From the NCBI GenBank assembly GCA_002345965.1, contig DDTF01000063.1, forward strand, positions 1,422 through 17,258: a stretch of DNA of 15,837 nucleotides, read 5' to 3'. Each line of letters starts with the position of its first letter. Positions within the stretch are counted from its first letter, which is position 1. The notes under the pieces were generated by a model, which made no database searches, had not been told where the DNA came from, and saw nothing but the letters and a program-made list of their open reading frames with translations. This document shows positions 15,262 to 15,837 of this stretch, one piece after another. The position numbers and the translations under genes are program-made. The stretch comes from Flammeovirgaceae bacterium UBA2371. Its GTDB lineage: Bacteria > Bacteroidota > Bacteroidia > Cytophagales > Cyclobacteriaceae.

Positions 15262-15299
15262 AAAGGGAGTCGCTTTAAAAGATTAGAGCGACTCTCTTT
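15262..15299. terminator. Bidirectional terminator shared by the sigma operon and the convergent membrane-protein gene
   Basis: AAAGGGAGTCGCT (15262-15274) and AGCGACTCTCTTT (15287-15299) pair over 13 positions with one G-U pair and a 12-base loop, followed by T residues on the plus strand and by a T run (15246-15252 region) on the minus strand. The right arm includes the last codons (RESL, stop) of the minus-strand gene. The hairpin can therefore end both convergent transcripts. Confidence 0.8.
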
Positions 15300-15777
15300 T
15301 GTATAAAATCATTTCCTTCTCATCTCCTTTCAACTTCAATTCAACACACATTTTTTTAGGTGTAGGCCATTGAAATGCCATCCACAAAAGAATGCCCAGG
15401 AAAAACACACTGAATATTTCACTACCAGTATATAGAAGTCCCAAACCTATTGCTGATGAAACAAAAGCACCAGAACCTATACGTATGAGTGACAAATAAT
15501 AGTATTGATCCATCTTGTTTCCAAGCCCCATCTTACTTGAAAGTACCTTCATCTTCTTTTTGATTACCAAGTGAACGATCGTTAGGAAAAACGTTGCAAA
15601 GGCAAAAACAACAATCTGCAGCATCAATATTGTATTACGCTCTTGAACAAGGATGTTAATTTTTCCTGCTTGCATATTCATATAGAGATAAATAAATACG
15701 CCAAGTGGAATGAGCGTAAGCAAATAACAAATGTTATACAGTTTGTAAAAATATTCCTTGATTGAGCTGAATTTCAT
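15283..15777 (-). CDS. Four-helix membrane protein of unknown function
   Basis: I do not recognise a named family. The 164-residue product has four probable membrane helices at about 14-34, 50-72, 97-117 and 120-137, with a basic loop after the second (KKKMKVLSSKMG, 73-84). It ends in a charged cytoplasmic tail with WPTPKKMCVELKLKGDE (137-153), a segment that looks conserved in small Bacteroidota membrane proteins. There is no signal peptide apart from the first helix and there are no catalytic motifs. The ATG at 15777 follows a TAAATTTG element on the same strand by about 18 bases. Its 3' end forms one arm of the terminator it shares with the convergent sigma operon. It appears monocistronic within the window. 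Confidence 0.75.
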   Translation of the reverse strand: MKFSSIKEYFYKLYNICYLLTLIPLGVFIYLYMNMQAGKINILVQERNTILMLQIVVFAFATFFLTIVHLVIKKKMKVLSSKMGLGNKMDQYYYLSLIRIGSGAFVSSAIGLGLLYTGSEIFSVFFLGILLWMAFQWPTPKKMCVELKLKGDEKEMILYKRESL

Positions 15778-15794
15778 AAAGACACAACTTTTAT

Positions 15795-15802
15795 CAAATT
15801 TA
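15795..15802 (-). promoter_or_regulatory. Candidate -7 promoter element for the four-helix membrane protein
   Basis: On the minus strand this reads TAAATTTG, a full match to TAnnTTTG and identical to the element before the FKBP gene at 1866-1873. Transcription would start near 15788, leaving a leader of only about 12 bases. No clear -33 TTG is visible upstream. Confidence 0.4.
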
Positions 15803-15837
15803 ATTAATTATCTTAGGGTGTAGATTGATATGGAAGC

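Noticed and set aside
1..15837. Search by eye for CRISPR arrays, insertion sequences, attachment sites, tRNAs, toxin-antitoxin pairs and phage genes
   Set aside because: No spaced direct repeats, transposase or integrase motifs, cloverleaf-like segments or small paired regulator/toxin frames were seen. The two PspC units and the two small secreted paralogues are protein-level repeats only.

Overview
The window looks like chromosomal DNA of a Bacteroidota bacterium, most likely order Cytophagales. The basis is a SusC/RagA-type TonB-dependent transporter start, a very large C25 (gingipain-like) peptidase with a type IX secretion style C-terminal region, a PadR regulator one base upstream of a PspC/DUF2807 membrane protein, several TAnnTTTG-like -7 promoter elements, and A/T-rich leaders that mostly lack Shine-Dalgarno sequences. 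I see no tRNA, rRNA, insertion sequence, CRISPR array or phage gene. Base composition looks even, so the window reads as core or lightly accessory chromosome rather than an island.

Layout, left to right. (1) Positions 1-389, minus strand: the N-terminal part of a SusC-like outer-membrane transporter, cut by the window edge, with a strong inverted repeat just upstream. (2) 681-1334, minus: an orphan NarL/LuxR-type response regulator, followed by about 600 A/T-rich bases without a convincing gene. (3) 1949-2419, plus: a SlyD-like FKBP prolyl isomerase with a histidine-rich tail. It runs tail-to-tail, with 9 bases between stops, into (4) 2429-7372, minus: a 1647-residue secreted C25 peptidase resembling the putative type IX sortase PorU2. 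(5) 7698-10419, plus: a padR-pspC/DUF2807 operon closed by a strong hairpin terminator. (6) 10501-12806, plus: a beta-CASP metallo-beta-lactamase RNA-processing enzyme, then two small secreted paralogues with a transthyretin/carboxypeptidase-regulatory-like look. The first of these starts at TTG inside the stop region of the nuclease gene. (7) 12869-15247, plus: an ECF sigma factor, a single-pass membrane protein that is probably its anti-sigma factor, and an outer-membrane beta-barrel protein. (8) 15283-15777, minus: a four-helix membrane protein of unknown function, convergent with the sigma operon and sharing a terminator hairpin with it.

The common theme is the cell envelope. There are two regulated envelope modules (PadR with PspC/DUF2807; ECF sigma with membrane regulator and barrel), a secreted peptidase, a nutrient transporter, and a periplasmic or cytoplasmic folding helper. 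I do not see a clearly new defence or mobile system. The points most worth a second look are the FAM3/ILEI-like domain inside the C25 protein, the tandem secreted paralogues behind the beta-CASP nuclease, the sigma/membrane-protein/barrel operon, and the inverted repeats at 422-447 and 7583-7605.
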